Shown here piece by piece: positions 9,445 to 18,513 of a DNA stretch of 64,000 bases. The position numbers and the translations under genes are program-made. Position 1 is the first letter of the stretch. Each line of letters starts with the position of its first letter. Source of the DNA: an uncultured Mollicutes bacterium (GTDB lineage Bacteria; Bacillota_I; Bacilli_A; RF39; UBA660); NCBI GenBank assembly GCA_900550145.1, contig URRF01000003.1:3070-67069 (forward strand), read 5' to 3'. The notes under the pieces are model-generated. The model saw nothing but the letters and a program-made list of their open reading frames with translations. It made no database searches and was not told the DNA's origin.

Positions 9445-10341
9445 ATGAATTTGATAATTGGTTCTCATGTTTCTTTTAATAAAAATGAACAGTTATTAGG
9501 TAGTGTAAAAGAGGCGGTTAGTTATAAATCTAATTGTTTTATGTTTTATACTGGTGCACCTCAAAATACAGTTAGAGTTCCTATTAGTATTGAATTAAAA
9601 GAAAAGGCATATAAGTTGATGATGGATAATAAAATTGATGTAGAGAATGTTATAGTTCATGCTCCTTATATAGTTAATTTGGCTAATCCGAAGAATTTTC
9701 AGTTTAATGTTGATTTTTTAAAACAAGAAATTTCTAGATGTGAGTTTCTTGGTATTAAAAAAATGGTTCTTCATCCTGGTAGTCATGTTGGAAATGGCAT
9801 AGAATTTGGTTTAAAAACAATTGTGTCTACGCTTGATGAGGTATTAAATAAGGATAATAGTGTATATATATGTTTAGAAACAATGTCTGGTAAAGGTAGT
9901 GAATGTGGAGTTAATTTTGATGAACTTAAGTATATTATTGATAATACAAAATATAGTGATAAACTTATGGTATGTTTTGATACTTGTCATATGAATGATT
10001 CTGGATATGATATGAGTAAGTTTGATAATATATTAGATGAATTTGATAATAAAATTGGTTTAGATAAGCTTGGATGCATTCATGTCAATGATTCTAAAAA
10101 CAATATTGGTTCAAAAAAAGATAGACATGCTAATATTGGATATGGTACTATTGGTTTTAATAATTTAATAAATATTATTTATAATAAAAGAGTAGAAAGT
10201 ATTCCTAAAATATTAGAAACTCCTTGGTATACTTTTGATAAGGAATCTTATCCTCCTTATAAATTTGAAATAGAAATGATAAGAAATAAAAAATTTAATG
10301 AAAATTTAGAAGAAAATATAAAAAACTATTATTTACAATAG
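9445..10341 (+). CDS. nfo: Endonuclease IV (AP endonuclease)
   Basis: Nfo cuts the DNA backbone 5' to abasic sites in base excision repair. I place the start at the ATG of MNLIIGSHVSF, since the extension upstream crosses the terminator hairpin and has no ribosome binding site; a TGGTGAT precedes this ATG. The 298-residue TIM barrel shows the zinc ligands in GSHVSF, VIVHAPYIVNLA, MVLHPGSHVG, CLETMSGKGSE, CFDTCHMNDSGYD, CIHVNDSKN, and the terminal ETPW. Its stop overlaps the end of the convergent DUF2624-like gene inside a shared hairpin. The same nfo/yqfT adjacency exists in Bacillus. Confidence 0.93.
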   Translation: MNLIIGSHVSFNKNEQLLGSVKEAVSYKSNCFMFYTGAPQNTVRVPISIELKEKAYKLMMDNKIDVENVIVHAPYIVNLANPKNFQFNVDFLKQEISRCEFLGIKKMVLHPGSHVGNGIEFGLKTIVSTLDEVLNKDNSVYICLETMSGKGSECGVNFDELKYIIDNTKYSDKLMVCFDTCHMNDSGYDMSKFDNILDEFDNKIGLDKLGCIHVNDSKNNIGSKKDRHANIGYGTIGFNNLINIIYNKRVESIPKILETPWYTFDKESYPPYKFEIEMIRNKKFNENLEENIKNYYLQ

Positions 10342-10346
10342 TTTTT
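10320..10346. terminator. Bidirectional terminator over both stops of nfo and the DUF2624-like gene
   Basis: AAAAACTATT (10321-10330) pairs perfectly with AATAGTTTTT (10337-10346) around a 6-nt loop, with T tracts on both sides. Both convergent stop codons lie in or next to the stem. Confidence 0.85.
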
Positions 10347-10587
10347 CTTTTGCATCTTTATACATTTTTTCTATTTTTGTTAGTGCTATATTATTTATTT
10401 TTCCTTTCAAATCATTTATTATTTTTGTTCCATCTGTTTTATATAGTTCTTCCCATTTACTTTTTATTGTATTATATATTATATTTATTTCTTCATCATT
10501 TAGAGTGATATTCTCTTTATATGCATACATAATGATATGTTTTTTTTCTAATTTATCTATATAATTTTTTAAAATATTATAATACAT
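10333..10587 (-). CDS. DUF2624-like (YqfT-like) small protein
   Basis: An 84-residue, charged, helical protein of unknown function. The pattern of a helical N-terminus, an LNDEEINIIYNTIKSKW segment and a C-terminal helical repeat resembles the DUF2624 family (Bacillus YqfT), whose gene also sits beside nfo; that shared neighbourhood supports the call. It has no membrane segment or signal peptide. The start ATG is preceded by an AGGTG ribosome binding site. It converges on nfo and overlaps it by 9 bp. Confidence 0.6.
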   Translation of the reverse strand: MYYNILKNYIDKLEKKHIIMYAYKENITLNDEEINIIYNTIKSKWEELYKTDGTKIINDLKGKINNIALTKIEKMYKDAKEKLL

Positions 10588-10656
10588 TTTACACCTCTAA
10601 TTAATTATATGTATAAACATTAAAATAATAACAAAAATAATATTAGAGGTGATATT

Positions 10657-12669
10657 ATAAAGAAATTAAGTGAAATTATAAAAAAAAGATTTAAAATAAT
10701 CACCTATATTTTGTTTTTTTTGTTTTTTATTATATTCTTAAGAATAACATATATTACTATATTTAAAAATAAATATTATGAAGAGGAACTTAATAATTTA
10801 GTATATGCAAGTATAGAAGGTGAAAGTGCACCAAGGGGAAGAATATATGATAGGAATTATAAGTTGTTGGTAGATAATGTTGGTGTTAAGTCCATATATT
10901 ATAAGAGAAAAAGTGGAGTAAGTAAAAGTGATGAGATAGAAATAGCAAAAAAATTAACTGAAGTATTAGAACTGGATTATAATAATGTAAAAGAAAGTAT
11001 GTTAAAGGATTTGTATTTAATTATAAATGCAGATACAATAAATCAAAAGATTACAGAAGAAGAATGGGAGTTGTTGAAAACTAGAAAAATTACTAATTCT
11101 GATATTGAGTTAAAAAAACGTGAGAGAATTACTAAAGAAGAATTGGAAACTATTGATAAGAAACTTGCTTATGTTTATTTTTTGATGAATAATGGTTATT
11201 CTTATCAAGAAAAACTTATTAAGAAATATGCTACTGATAAAGAATATGCGTTACTTAGTGAAAACTTAGATTTTTATAAAGGTATAATAACTAAGTTGAG
11301 TTGGGAAAGAAAATATTTGTATGGTGATACTTTAAGAGGAATATTTGGAAATGTTTCTAGTGAAAAAGAAGGTGTAACTGAGGATTTTAAGGAATATTAT
11401 TTAAAGAAGGGATATAAATTAACAGATAGAGTTGGTTTGAGTGGGTTAGAGTTTCAATATGAAGATTATTTGAAAGGAGAAAAACCAATATATAAAAATG
11501 ATGGGACTGGTTTAAAAAAGATTAAAGATGCGGTTAGAGGAAATGATATTGTTTTATCTATAGATATAGATTTACAACTTGAACTTGAAGAGATAATGAA
11601 GCGTGAGATGATAAGAAGTAAAAATGAACCGAATTCAAATTATTTTAATAGAGAATTTGTAGTTATAAGTAAACCGGATACAGGTGAAATATTGTCTCTT
11701 GCTGCAAAAACAATAAATAATAAAAAGGAAATATATGATTATACTGCATATTTACCAACATCTTCTGTTACAGTTGGTTCTGTTATAAAAGGTGCTTCTA
11801 TTTCGGTTGGCTATAAAACTGGAGCGATTGATATAGGAACTGTTATGAAAGATGAATGTATTAAACTTGCTAATACTCCTTTAAAATGTTCTTGGTTAAG
11901 AAGTGGACTTGGTATGTTAAATGATGTAGATGCTTTAAGATTGTCTTCTAATTCGTATCAATTCAAAATTGCGATGAAAGTATCTGGTTTTGATTATGTA
12001 TATAATGGTGGATTTTCTTTAATTAATGATCCTTTTAAAATATATAGAAATATGTTTAATTCATATGGTTTGGGTGTAAAAACAGGAATAGACTTACCTA
12101 ATGAAAGTACTGGTTTAAAAGGTATGAATGATACACCTGGTCTTATTTTGGATTTTTCAATTGGTCAATATGATACATATACTCCTCTTCAACTTACTCA
12201 GTATATAAATACAATAGCAAATAATGGTGTTAGGAATAAGTTAAGTTTGTTAAAAGAAGTGCATAAATCGAGTATAAATGATATATCAAATAATATAATA
12301 TACAAAAATGATGTAGAGAAACTAGGAAGTGTTGATTTAGATATTAAGTATATAAAAAGAATACAAGAGGGATTTAAGGCGGTAATGGGTTATAATGGAT
12401 TAGGGTTTGGATATATTAATCTTAAATATGAACCGGCTGGGAAAACTGGTACTTCTCAAAGTTTTTATGATAGTGATTCGGATGGGGTAATAGATAAGCA
12501 AACTATTTCTACTACTTTTGCTGGATTTGCACCTTTTTCAAATCCTGAAATTAGTATAGTTATTGTGTCTCCTGACATATCACATATTTATGGTAGTGAA
12601 TACATTTCCTCAATAAATATGCGAATATCTTCACAAATTACTGAAAAATACTTTGAAAATTATAAATAA
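10657..12669 (+). CDS. Class B penicillin-binding protein (PbpA/PBP2-like transpeptidase)
   Basis: A membrane-anchored transpeptidase that cross-links peptidoglycan. One N-terminal helix (about residues 15-38) is followed by the PBP dimerisation domain and the penicillin-binding domain. The latter has active-site SVIK (within VGSVIKGAS), SSN as the SxN motif, and KTGTS. The frame is open from 10624 but has no ATG, GTG or TTG until a TTG at 10711, which lies inside the membrane helix and lacks a ribosome binding site. A clear AGAGGTG at 10645-10651 instead points to ATA at 10657 (or ATT at 10654), giving about 670 residues with a normal [12 protein letters not shown] cytoplasmic tail. The start codon is therefore probably non-canonical. 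Confidence 0.88.
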   Translation: MKKLSEIIKKRFKIITYILFFLFFIIFLRITYITIFKNKYYEEELNNLVYASIEGESAPRGRIYDRNYKLLVDNVGVKSIYYKRKSGVSKSDEIEIAKKLTEVLELDYNNVKESMLKDLYLIINADTINQKITEEEWELLKTRKITNSDIELKKRERITKEELETIDKKLAYVYFLMNNGYSYQEKLIKKYATDKEYALLSENLDFYKGIITKLSWERKYLYGDTLRGIFGNVSSEKEGVTEDFKEYYLKKGYKLTDRVGLSGLEFQYEDYLKGEKPIYKNDGTGLKKIKDAVRGNDIVLSIDIDLQLELEEIMKREMIRSKNEPNSNYFNREFVVISKPDTGEILSLAAKTINNKKEIYDYTAYLPTSSVTVGSVIKGASISVGYKTGAIDIGTVMKDECIKLANTPLKCSWLRSGLGMLNDVDALRLSSNSYQFKIAMKVSGFDYVYNGGFSLINDPFKIYRNMFNSYGLGVKTGIDLPNESTGLKGMNDTPGLILDFSIGQYDTYTPLQLTQYINTIANNGVRNKLSLLKEVHKSSINDISNNIIYKNDVEKLGSVDLDIKYIKRIQEGFKAVMGYNGLGFGYINLKYEPAGKTGTSQSFYDSDSDGVIDKQTISTTFAGFAPFSNPEISIVIVSPDISHIYGSEYISSINMRISSQITEKYFENYK

Positions 12670-12680
12670 TTTGCTATAAT
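12653..12680 (+). promoter_or_regulatory. Promoter for rpmG-efp
   Basis: TTGAAA (12653-12658) and a perfect TATAAT (12675-12680) are 16 bp apart, inside the last codons and just after the stop of the penicillin-binding protein gene. Confidence 0.65.
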
Positions 12681-12707
12681 GTAGTAGTTAAAGAAGGAGT
12701 GAAAACT

Positions 12708-12872
12708 ATGGCAAAAGCTGGAAATAGAGAAAGAATTACATTAGTTTGTACAGAATGTAATGAAGAAAACTATAGAACAATAAAAAATAAAAAAAATAAT
12801 ACTGAGAGATTAGAATTAAATAAGTATTGTTCTAGATGTAATAAATCAACTAAGCATAAAGAAAAAAAATAA
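12708..12872 (+). CDS. rpmG: 50S ribosomal protein L33
   Basis: A 54-residue L33 with an ATG 6 bp after AAGGAGTG. It begins [17 protein letters not shown] and retains both zinc-binding CxxC pairs (CTEC and CSRC), so it is the zinc-dependent form. It lies between its own promoter and efp and is probably co-transcribed with it. Confidence 0.92.
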   Translation: MAKAGNRERITLVCTECNEENYRTIKNKKNNTERLELNKYCSRCNKSTKHKEKK

Positions 12873-12884
12873 CAGGGGGAAAAT

Positions 12885-13442
12885 ATGGTAAATGTTAATG
12901 ATGTTAAGAATGGAATGACTATAGAAGTAGATGGTAATATATTTACTGTATTAGAGTTCCAACATGTGAAACCGGGTAAAGGTGCTGCTATCGTAAAAAT
13001 GAAACTTAAAAATTTAAGGACTGGTGCAATTTACGAACAAACTTTTAATGCAGGTATTAAAGTTGGCAAGGCATTAATTGAAAAGAAAACTATGCAATAT
13101 TTGTATAGTAGTGGGGATAATTTTGTGTTTATGGATATGGAAGATTATTCTCAAGTAGAAATTCCTGTTTCTCAAATTGAAGATGAAAGTAAGTATTTAA
13201 CTGAAAATAGTGAAGTAGAAATACTTTATTATAACAATGAAATGTTAGGTGTTAACATTCCAGAAAAGGTTGAATTGACAGTTGTTAAGACAGAGCCAGG
13301 TTTAAAGGGAAATACTGCTACAACTGCTACTAAAGAAGCGGTTCTTAATACTGGCTTAACTATTAGAGTTCCATTATTTATTGATGAGGGCGATGTAGTT
13401 ATTGTGTCTACTAAAGATGGAAAGTATGTTTCTAGGAAATAA
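12885..13442 (+). CDS. efp: Elongation factor P
   Basis: EF-P relieves ribosome stalling at polyproline stretches. The 185-residue protein has the three-beta-domain layout: N-terminal KOW-like domain with the modified-residue loop [13 protein letters not shown] (the tip lysine, in PGKGA, is the usual modification site), the middle OB domain, and the C-terminal signature around [16 protein letters not shown]. Start ATG after AGGGGGAAA. In Bacillus, efp sits beside the spoIIIA operon, and here spoIIIAH follows. Confidence 0.96.
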   Translation: MVNVNDVKNGMTIEVDGNIFTVLEFQHVKPGKGAAIVKMKLKNLRTGAIYEQTFNAGIKVGKALIEKKTMQYLYSSGDNFVFMDMEDYSQVEIPVSQIEDESKYLTENSEVEILYYNNEMLGVNIPEKVELTVVKTEPGLKGNTATTATKEAVLNTGLTIRVPLFIDEGDVVIVSTKDGKYVSRK

Positions 13443-13458
13443 TGCTTTCTTTTTTTTG
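13420..13458 (+). terminator. Terminator overlapping the efp stop
   Basis: GAAAGTAT (13420-13427) pairs with ATGCTTTC (13442-13449, one wobble) and is followed by a run of eight or more T. Confidence 0.7.
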
Positions 13459-13510
13459 TAATATTTTATAATTATTTTAATAATATATATTAGAAACTGG
13501 AGGAAATACT

Positions 13511-14014
13511 ATGATTAATAAGCAAAAATTATGGTTTTTAACGTTATTTAGTTTGATTTTGGTTCTAAGTATTTATTATATAACAATGCCTAAAGAAGTA
13601 TTTGAATCTAAAAAAGAAAATGAAGTGAATAAGGAAAATGATAATAAGGTTAATATTGAAATAAGTGATTCTTCATCTTTAGATGTTTTAAGAGTGTCAG
13701 ATGATGAGGCGAGATTAAAGGAAATTGAGGATTTAAGAATAGTGTTAACTAATGTAGATAGTTCTATTGATGAAAAAAATAAGGCATATGAGAAATTAAA
13801 ACTTATTGAACAAAATAAGGGTAAGGAAGAGAGTTTAGAAGATAAAATCAAAAGTGAATTTAATTTAAATTCGTATGTAAAAATAAATAATAATCAAATA
13901 AAAATTACTGTTGTAGAAAGTAAACATAATTATGAACTTGCTAATAATATTATAAGAAGTATACAAGAAGAGTATAATGAGAAAATGTATATTACAGTTA
14001 AGTTTCAAAGTTAA
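13511..14014 (+). CDS. spoIIIAH: Stage III sporulation protein AH
   Basis: SpoIIIAH is the mother-cell half of the SpoIIQ-SpoIIIAH channel across the engulfing membranes. The 167-residue product has the diagnostic N-terminus INKQKLWFLTLFSLILVLS, one membrane helix followed by YYITMP, a charged linker of about 80 residues, and a C-terminal ring-forming domain (YscJ/FliF-like; ending in YNEKMYITVKF). Start ATG after TGGAGGAA. The genes spoIIIAA to spoIIIAG that normally lie between efp and spoIIIAH are missing here; they may be elsewhere or lost. Confidence 0.85.
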   Translation: MINKQKLWFLTLFSLILVLSIYYITMPKEVFESKKENEVNKENDNKVNIEISDSSSLDVLRVSDDEARLKEIEDLRIVLTNVDSSIDEKNKAYEKLKLIEQNKGKEESLEDKIKSEFNLNSYVKINNNQIKITVVESKHNYELANNIIRSIQEEYNEKMYITVKFQS

Positions 14015-14078
14015 ATATTTTTAATTAAATTGTTAATACTAATAATATAGTCCATGAAATGTAAAGGAGATGTTATTA

Positions 14079-15074
14079 GTGTTTTTAAAAAAAATTAAAA
14101 ACATACTATTCACCATTCTTCTTATTATTAGTATTATTCCCATTAATTCATTTGCATATTCTGACTATATAATCGCATCAGGACAAAATATTGGTATTAA
14201 CATCAAGAGTAAAGGGATTATGGTAGTTGGATTATATAATGTGGGTGATGTTTCTCCTAGTAAAGATGCTGGGATACAATTAGGTGATTATATAACTAAA
14301 ATAGATGGTTATGTAGTTAATGATATAAACTCTATGGTTAATAGAATAACTAATTCAAATGATAAAAATAATGTTAAGATTACTTATTTGAGGGGTAATA
14401 ATGAAATAACAACGAATTTAAAATTGATTAAATCAAGTGATGGAATATACAAGACTGGGCTCTATGTTAAGGATACAATAAGTGGTATTGGAACACTTAC
14501 ATTTATAGATCCAGAAACTAAAATGTATGGTGCATTAGGTCACGAAATTATTGATAAGAATACAGCACTTAAAATAGAAGTGAAAGATGGTAAGATATTT
14601 AAATCAAAAATAACTGGTATTACTAAAAGTTCAAATGGATATCCGGGCGAGAAAAATGCTACATTTTACTCTGATAATGTGTATGGTTCGATAATTAAAA
14701 ATACATCTAGTGGTATATTTGGTAATTATGATAAAGAAATTAATAATTCAAAGTTATATAAAGTTGCAAATAAGGATGAAATAAAGCTTGGTAGTGCTAA
14801 GATATTAACTGTACTTAAAGAAGAGGAAATAGAGGAGTTTAATATTGAAATAATTAAGATAAATAATAATGATAATGGGATAAAAAATATATTATTTAAT
14901 ATAACAGATGAAAATATGTTGAAAGCTTGTGGTGGTGTAGTTCAAGGTATGAGTGGTTCACCAATAATTCAGGATGATAAAATAATTGGTGCAGTTACGC
15001 ACGTAGTAGTTGATAATCCTACTAAGGGCTATGGTATTTTTATAACTAATATGTTAGAAGAAATGGAAAAATAA
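14079..15074 (+). CDS. spoIVB: SpoIVB serine peptidase (S55), sporulation checkpoint protease
   Basis: SpoIVB is made in the forespore and cleaves SpoIVFA in the intermembrane space to trigger sigma-K activation. A signal/anchor helix (about residues 5-25) is followed by a PDZ domain (GIMVVGLYNVGDVSPSKDAG...GDYITKIDG) and the S55 peptidase domain. The catalytic histidine is in YGALGHEI and the serine in QGMSGSPII; both are present, so the enzyme looks active. The AAGGAG ribosome binding site abuts an ATG at 14070, but its spacing fits the in-frame GTG at 14079 better. Terminator follows at 15070. Confidence 0.9.
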   Translation: MFLKKIKNILFTILLIISIIPINSFAYSDYIIASGQNIGINIKSKGIMVVGLYNVGDVSPSKDAGIQLGDYITKIDGYVVNDINSMVNRITNSNDKNNVKITYLRGNNEITTNLKLIKSSDGIYKTGLYVKDTISGIGTLTFIDPETKMYGALGHEIIDKNTALKIEVKDGKIFKSKITGITKSSNGYPGEKNATFYSDNVYGSIIKNTSSGIFGNYDKEINNSKLYKVANKDEIKLGSAKILTVLKEEEIEEFNIEIIKINNNDNGIKNILFNITDENMLKACGGVVQGMSGSPIIQDDKIIGAVTHVVVDNPTKGYGIFITNMLEEMEK

Positions 15075-15096
15075 GAGATTTATTCTCTTATTTTAA
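15070..15096 (+). terminator. Terminator after spoIVB
   Basis: AATAAGAGA (15070-15078) pairs with TCTCTTATT (15084-15092) around a 5-nt loop, then TTT. It overlaps the spoIVB stop. Confidence 0.8.
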
Positions 15097-15147
15097 GTTG
15101 TAATTAGTAATCGTTTATTATATACTTATTTTAGGAGTAGGTGACAT

Positions 15148-16440
15148 ATGGAATTTGTAATGTTGAATGAAAAAGAATTTACTGAATTTGAACAAAATCA
15201 TGAATTAGGTAGTTTTTATCAAACTGTTAAATGGGGTAAATTAAAGGAAACAAATGGTTGGCATTATTATTTAGTTGGTGTAAAAGAAAATAAAAAGATT
15301 ATAGCTGGGGCTTTAATACTTAAGAAAAATGTTTTATCAAAGTTATCTATTTTGTATTCTCCACGTGGTTTTTTACTTGATTATAATAATCATAAATTAT
15401 TGAATTTTTTTACTAAAAATATTAAGAAGTTTGCAAAAAAGCATCATGCGATATTTGTAAAAATAGATCCTGCTATTATATATAAAGAAAGAAATAAAGA
15501 TGGAAATTTAGTTAATAATGGTATAGATAATTCAAATATAATTGATTCTTTAAAGGAACTTGGATTTAAGCATAATGGATTTATAGATGTTGGTAATTTA
15601 CAACCTAGGTTTGCATTTACTCTTGATTTAAATGGTAAAAGTATAGACGAAATATATAATAAAATGGAAACAACTACAAAACAAATGATAAAAAAAGATG
15701 AGAGTTTTGGAATAAAGACAAGAGTTATGAAAAAAGATGAACTTAATAAATTTAAAGATGTTATGGAAAAAACTTCTATAAGAAGAAATTTTATTGATAG
15801 ACCATTAGAGTATTATAAAAATATGCTTGATATATTTAAGGAAGAAATAGAAATTCTTTTTGCTGAAATAAATATAGAGGAGTATTTAAACAATTTGAAT
15901 AATAGAAAAAAAGAAGAAGAGAAAAAACTTGATAATATTAAGGATGATCTTAAAACTAGAAAATTTGCTAATAATAAAAAGGCAAATAATAAGATTAATG
16001 AAATTCAGATTATAATAGATAGTTTAGATAAAAAGATAAATATTGCGAATAATATGAAAAAGGATGGTAATGTAGTTTTATTAGGTGCACTTATGTTCAT
16101 TTTTCATGGTAAGGAAGTATTATCTTTATTTGGTGGTGCATATGGTGAATATAGAGATTTTATGCCTGCATATATGTTAAATTGGGATATGATTAAATAT
16201 GCAAAAGAGCATGATTATGCTAAATATAATTTTTATGGTATATCTGATGTATTTAATAATAAAAATGAAAATATGTATGGTTTATTTGAGTTTAAGAAGG
16301 GGTTTGATGGAGTAGTAGAGGAATATATTGGTGAATTTAATTTAATAGTTTCAAAATTTTGGTATTTTGTTTATTCATTTGCTTATAATAAAGTATATGT
16401 AAAACTTAAAAGTTTAAAAATAAAGAGTCCTAGAAATTAG
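15148..16440 (+). CDS. FemA/FemX-type peptidoglycan bridge aminoacyltransferase
   Basis: FemABX enzymes use aminoacyl-tRNA to add amino acids to the stem lysine of lipid II. This 430-residue protein has two GNAT-like halves: an N-terminal part (SFYQTVKWGKLKETNGWHYY, then ILYSPRGFLLDY) and a C-terminal part (GAYGEYRDFMPAYMLNWDMI and YNFYGISDVFNNKN). A helical coiled-coil arm of about 75 residues (roughly 245-320) is inserted between them, as in FemA/FemX. Which residue is added cannot be told from sequence. It overlaps the convergent permease gene by 11 bp within a shared terminator. Confidence 0.88.
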   Translation: MEFVMLNEKEFTEFEQNHELGSFYQTVKWGKLKETNGWHYYLVGVKENKKIIAGALILKKNVLSKLSILYSPRGFLLDYNNHKLLNFFTKNIKKFAKKHHAIFVKIDPAIIYKERNKDGNLVNNGIDNSNIIDSLKELGFKHNGFIDVGNLQPRFAFTLDLNGKSIDEIYNKMETTTKQMIKKDESFGIKTRVMKKDELNKFKDVMEKTSIRRNFIDRPLEYYKNMLDIFKEEIEILFAEINIEEYLNNLNNRKKEEEKKLDNIKDDLKTRKFANNKKANNKINEIQIIIDSLDKKINIANNMKKDGNVVLLGALMFIFHGKEVLSLFGGAYGEYRDFMPAYMLNWDMIKYAKEHDYAKYNFYGISDVFNNKNENMYGLFEFKKGFDGVVEEYIGEFNLIVSKFWYFVYSFAYNKVYVKLKSLKIKSPRN

Positions 16441-16454
16441 AACTCTTTATTTTT
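16417..16454. terminator. Bidirectional terminator shared by the FemX-like and AI-2E-family genes
   Basis: TAAAGAGT (16421-16428) pairs perfectly with ACTCTTTA (16442-16449). A-rich and T-rich flanks on both sides make it work in both directions, and both stop codons are inside it. Confidence 0.85.
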
Positions 16455-17683
16455 ACTGGTTTTCTTGTTGTTTCATCAATGTATTTTAAGTTATTATAAT
16501 CTTCTGTATTAATTGGTAATTCTTTTTTTGCTAAGTATTTCTTTAAATAAAATGCTGCAAAATGATAAATAATGGCAAATATAGGTACTCCTATTATCAT
16601 TCCAACAAATCCAAATAAATCTCCAAATATAATTATAGAGAATAATACCCAAAATCCAGATATACCTGTATTATTGCCAACAATTTTTGGTTCTATAATA
16701 TTTCCTTCAATTTGTTGTAATATTACTATAAGAATTGTAAAATATAATGCCTGCATTGGATTTACCAAAATAATTAGTATAACACTAGGGATCCATCCAA
16801 TAATTGGTCCGAAAAATGGAATTATATTAGTTGTGGCAACAATTAATGAAATTAAAAGAGCATATGGTAATTTAAGAATGAGCATACCTATATAACAAGC
16901 AACACCTATAATAATCGAAGTTAATAATTTACCTTTAATAAATCCATTAAATACACTATAACTATATCTTCCACTTTGAAGTATTGAATTACCTTTTTTT
17001 ATACCGAATATTGAATAAATTACTTTTTTAATTTGAGCAATAAATTTTGATTTATTAGCCAAAATATAAATTGAAAATACTAAACCTATAATAAAATCTT
17101 TTAAAAATACATACATGTCATTTAATCCAGTTGTAACACTTTCAAAAATATTTTCCATAGTAGGTAATAATCCTTCTGATATCCAAATTAAAATGGATTT
17201 TGAAGAATCGTTTATCGCTTCATGTACAATATTTTCTATTAGTGGATTAAATTTAAGAATATCTTCAAGCCATAATTCTATATTATTTATGTTTTCCTCA
17301 CTAAGAGTATCTATTATACCAATTATGCTATTTATAAGTTTTGGTATTAATACATATAAGATAATAAATAGTATAAAAAACATAATTATTATTGAAAGTG
17401 CAATACTTATTATTTTTGATAATTTTTTTGTCTTTTCTTTATCAGGGAATTTATTTGATAATAACTTATTAAATCTCTTTTCAAAAAAATTATATATTTG
17501 GGTTAAAAAGAATGCAATAACTATTCCATATAATAATGGTCTAAATATCACCAAAACCTTGCCAATTGATATTATTATTTTGTTAAATCTTAGTATAAAA
17601 AAATATAATATTATTGAAACTGCTATAACACTAAAAGCAGTTACACCATATGCAATATATTTATTTTTTAATTTTTCTTTCAT
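16430..17683 (-). CDS. AI-2E family (PerM/YtvI-like) membrane transporter
   Basis: A 417-residue protein with about eight membrane helices, a large extracytoplasmic loop between helices 3 and 4 (about residues 95-200), and the family signature regions PLLYGIVIAFFL near the N-terminus and FFGPIIGWIPSVILI, VGNNTGISGFWVLFSIIIFGDLFGFVGMIIG near the C-terminus (shown in parts). Substrate unknown; family members export autoinducer-2, ions or sporulation-related compounds. The start ATG at 17683 follows GGAGGTAATT; an upstream TTG lies inside that ribosome binding site. It is translationally coupled to a 31-codon gene whose stop is 3 bp upstream. Confidence 0.85.
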   Translation of the reverse strand: MKEKLKNKYIAYGVTAFSVIAVSIILYFFILRFNKIIISIGKVLVIFRPLLYGIVIAFFLTQIYNFFEKRFNKLLSNKFPDKEKTKKLSKIISIALSIIIMFFILFIILYVLIPKLINSIIGIIDTLSEENINNIELWLEDILKFNPLIENIVHEAINDSSKSILIWISEGLLPTMENIFESVTTGLNDMYVFLKDFIIGLVFSIYILANKSKFIAQIKKVIYSIFGIKKGNSILQSGRYSYSVFNGFIKGKLLTSIIIGVACYIGMLILKLPYALLISLIVATTNIIPFFGPIIGWIPSVILIILVNPMQALYFTILIVILQQIEGNIIEPKIVGNNTGISGFWVLFSIIIFGDLFGFVGMIIGVPIFAIIYHFAAFYLKKYLAKKELPINTEDYNNLKYIDETTRKPVKIKSSNF

Positions 17684-17685
17684 AA

Positions 17686-17781
17686 TTACCTCCAAAGAAG
17701 TGGGGATATTATTGATATAATTACACTACCCACCATCAATAATAGTGCAATCCATACAAATATTTTCATTCCAGTTTTCAT
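17686..17781 (-). CDS. 31-residue membrane peptide upstream of the AI-2E-family gene
   Basis: The sequence runs MKTGMKIFVWIALLLMVG then VIISIISPLLWR: a single membrane helix with a basic N-terminus. An AGGTGAGATT ribosome binding site precedes the ATG at the right distance. Its last two codons (TGG AGG) form the ribosome binding site of the next gene, so translation of the two must be linked. It resembles the small one-helix membrane proteins (such as DUF4044 types) of Bacilli, but I cannot assign a family with certainty. Confidence 0.6.
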   Translation of the reverse strand: MKTGMKIFVWIALLLMVGSVIISIISPLLWR

Positions 17782-17858
17782 AATCTCACCTCGATGTAAT
17801 TATAACATATTAAGTAATAAAATAAAATTATTTTAATATAATTTTATAGGTGATGAAA

Positions 17859-18476
17859 GTGAACAAGCTATTTAAGGTAATGTTAAATGATATAAAAAGA
17901 GAAAAATCAACTTATATTTCTTTAATTGTAGTTGTAATCATTTCTTTGTTTTTTGGTACATTATTTATTACAATATTAAAGGAAGCTGATAAAAAACTTA
18001 TAGTGAGTGAAATAACAAATTTTTTTGATACTGTAAATTCAAAAAATTATGTACTATCAAGTAATTTGTTACCAAATTTAGTAAATAACGATGTATTTTT
18101 ACTTATTATATTTCTACTTGGATTGTCTATAGTTGGACTTCCGTTTATAGTTTGTATGTTATTTTATAAGGGATTTACACTTGCTTTTACAGTTACAACT
18201 TTAATATATAATTTTAAGTTTGAGGGTATATTGTTTAGTTTTTTATATATATTTCCTCATTTAATACTTAATTTAATACTTTATTTTATAATGTGTGTGT
18301 ATGCTTTCAATTTATCAATAAAAATATTTAAGAATATATTAAATAAGGAAGATTTTAAAATAAAAGATCAATTAAAAAAGTATATTTTAGTATTTATAAT
18401 TTTGATATTAACTTTATCTATTTCTTCATTATATGAAACATATATAATACCTTATATAATAAAACTTATTTACTAA
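17859..18476 (+). CDS. spoIIM: Stage II sporulation protein M
   Basis: SpoIIM is part of the SpoIID-SpoIIM-SpoIIP machine that remodels septal peptidoglycan during engulfment. The 205-residue protein has about five membrane helices and the family core around GLSIVGLPFIVCMLFYKG (DUF95). The AGGTGATGA ribosome binding site contains ATG and GTG triplets; I prefer the in-frame GTG at 17859, but ATG at 17853 is possible. spoIID lies elsewhere in this window (41.9 kb), and no spoIIP is visible. Confidence 0.85.
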   Translation: MNKLFKVMLNDIKREKSTYISLIVVVIISLFFGTLFITILKEADKKLIVSEITNFFDTVNSKNYVLSSNLLPNLVNNDVFLLIIFLLGLSIVGLPFIVCMLFYKGFTLAFTVTTLIYNFKFEGILFSFLYIFPHLILNLILYFIMCVYAFNLSIKIFKNILNKEDFKIKDQLKKYILVFIILILTLSISSLYETYIIPYIIKLIY

Positions 18477-18513
18477 TTTCATAAATAAAAGTATAATAAT
18501 CTTGGTGATATTT

